DNA of 6,588 nt from an uncultured Gammaproteobacteria bacterium. Lineage in GTDB: Bacteria; Pseudomonadota; Gammaproteobacteria; Pseudomonadales; UBA5518. The stretch lies in the NCBI GenBank assembly GCA_903921135.1, contig CAIXOY010000563.1, positions 1 to 6,588 of the forward strand, written 5' to 3'. The notes under the pieces are model-generated. The model did not search any database. It saw only the letters and a list, made by a program, of their open reading frames with translations, and was not told the DNA's origin. The translations under genes and the position numbers were made by a program. Shown in pieces: positions 5,595-6,588 of this stretch; within the stretch, counting starts at the first letter, position 1; each line of letters starts with the position of its first letter.

Positions 5595-6588
5595 ATGACA
5601 TCCAGTTCTTCAGACGAGCGTGAAATCCTCGCCGAAGCGGTAACCGACGAAGCTTCGGGAGCAGGTGTAACTACGGAGGTCCTCACCTCCACTGACGCCG
5701 AGGGAGCGGTTATTGGTTACACCCAAATTACGACGATCAAGGACGCCGCCGGTAACAGCTACAAGACAACGGCGGTCTTCGATGCGGGCGGCCTAATGCT
5801 GCAGTCGAGCTACTCCGACAGCTTGGGATATAGCAGCAGCACGGAGTACCAGGTCGTCACCGCGTCGGATGGCGCCGTGATTGGGTATACCCAAACCAGC
5901 ACGAGTACGGATTCGAGCGGATACTCCTACGGGTCGACGGTGGAACTCGACGCTAGCGGGAACGTCAACCGCTCGAGTTACGCCGACAGCGCAGGCAATA
6001 GCAGCACTACGGAGTATCAGTTCGCGACCGGTTCGGACGGCGCCTCGGCAGGTTACGCACAGACCAGTGGTACGGATGCAGCCGGCCGCACCTACGACTC
6101 CACGGTCATCTACGATGCCAGTGGCCGTGTCATAGAGTCGAGTTACGCCGACAGCGAGGGAAACAGCAACTTCACGGAGTATCGGACGGTCACCAATGAC
6201 GATGGCACTGTCGCAGGATATGTGCAGTCGTTCACGAGTACCGACCCAAGCGGAAACAGCAGCACTTCCACCACGGCTTATGACGTCAATGGCACTGTGA
6301 CGGGTTCCACGTACGTCGACAGCAGCGGCAATCGCAACAGCACCGAGTACCAAACACAGACCGATGCGGCAGGGACTGTCACCGGGTACATCCACACGAC
6401 GACGACCGAAGACGCCAGCGGAAATATCAGTACCGCTACAACTGTGTACGACGCCACGGGTAACCTGCTCCGGTCGAGCTTCGCCGACAGCGCGGGCAAT
6501 AGCAGCACCACGGAGTTGCAGGTCAACACCGATACGGATGGCCAGAGCTTGGGTTACACGCAGATCACGACGACGCAGGACTCGAGCG
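5595..6588 (+). CDS. Tandem-repeat protein, N-terminal part, unrecognised family
   Basis: The frame is open for 331 codons from the ATG to the right edge with no stop, so the true length is unknown. Residues 1-41 are an acidic Ser/Glu/Asp-rich leader (MTSSSSDEREILAEAVTDEA) with no hydrophobic signal peptide. From residue 42 the protein consists of five full repeats of 56, 56, 55, 56 and 56 residues and the start of a sixth. It is rich in Ser, Thr, Asp, Gly, Asn and Tyr, has no cysteine, and shows D-x-x-G turns about every 12-16 residues, which suggests stacked beta-hairpins. Blocks such as YDASGRV recall YD/RHS repeats, but the period and the rest of the unit differ, so no family is assigned. 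The lack of a signal peptide would suit type I secretion through a C-terminal signal, which is outside the window. GC is visibly lower and codons such as ATA, CTA, GGA and ACA are commoner than in the neighbours, which may reflect the repeat composition or transfer. Confidence 0.85.
   Translation, partial: MTSSSSDEREILAEAVTDEASGAGVTTEVLTSTDAEGAVIGYTQITTIKDAAGNSYKTTAVFDAGGLMLQSSYSDSLGYSSSTEYQVVTASDGAVIGYTQTSTSTDSSGYSYGSTVELDASGNVNRSSYADSAGNSSTTEYQFATGSDGASAGYAQTSGTDAAGRTYDSTVIYDASGRVIESSYADSEGNSNFTEYRTVTNDDGTVAGYVQSFTSTDPSGNSSTSTTAYDVNGTVTGSTYVDSSGNRNSTEYQTQTDAAGTVTGYIHTTTTEDASGNISTATTVYDATGNLLRSSFADSAGNSSTTELQVNTDTDGQSLGYTQITTTQDSS
5718..6588 (+). repeat. In-frame tandem repeats of about 168 bp
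   Basis: Units start at 5718, 5886, 6054, 6219, 6387 and 6555 (the last cut by the window edge); the third is one codon short. Each begins with a Y-x-Q/H-type block after a Gly and has a core like SSYADSAGNSSTTEYQ near positions 30-45, then a D-G turn and a closing Gly. The copies are diverged in both DNA and protein, so this is an old array rather than a fresh expansion. Each unit may consist of two weakly similar halves of about 28 residues (D-x-x-G-N-S followed by T-T). Confidence 0.9.

Noticed and set aside
5793..6395. A 200-codon minus-strand open frame opposite the repeats
   Set aside because: Its periodicity simply mirrors the plus-strand repeats, whose unit length is kept in whole codons and which has a strong ribosome site.
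5718..6588. CRISPR-like periodicity
   Set aside because: The repeats are long, diverged, contiguous without spacers and keep one reading frame, so they are protein repeats.
5718..6588. Assignment as an RHS/YD-repeat toxin
   Set aside because: Only the YD-x-x-G block resembles YD repeats; the 56-residue period and the SSYADSAGNSS-type core do not fit, and no toxin or core domain is visible.

Overview
The window looks like chromosome from a GC-rich betaproteobacterium, probably Burkholderiales or a relative. That placement is inferred from the high GC, the G/C-ending codons and the type of malate synthase, isocitrate lyase and LysR protein; no rRNA or other lineage marker is present.

Left part (1-4242): a compact glyoxylate-bypass locus. 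A malate synthase G gene (glcB, minus strand, C-terminal end beyond the left edge) lies downstream of a LysR-type regulator gene (minus strand). The regulator is transcribed divergently from an isocitrate lyase gene (aceA, plus strand). Isocitrate lyase splits isocitrate to glyoxylate and succinate, and malate synthase condenses glyoxylate with acetyl-CoA to malate, so both bypass enzymes flank one candidate regulator. The glcB and aceA upstream regions share a blocky 18-bp motif in the same orientation relative to each gene, and each leader holds a GC-rich perfect palindrome. The aceA reading frame matches the family up to about residue 390, then ends in an unrelated 30-residue tail instead of the conserved C-terminal segment.

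Middle (4315-5334): an exported HAD-superfamily phosphatase-like protein with a Tat-like signal peptide. It lies 72 bp downstream of aceA on the same strand, with no clear terminator between them.

Right part (5335-6588): a 260-bp gene-free spacer with GC-rich inverted repeats, then the start of a repetitive Ser/Thr/Asp/Gly-rich protein. It has five complete repeats of 55-56 residues plus the start of a sixth, and runs off the right edge. It has an extended Shine-Dalgarno sequence, no N-terminal signal peptide and visibly lower GC than its neighbours. I do not recognise the family; a large secreted or surface protein is the most natural reading.

No tRNA, rRNA, CRISPR array, insertion sequence or phage gene was found.
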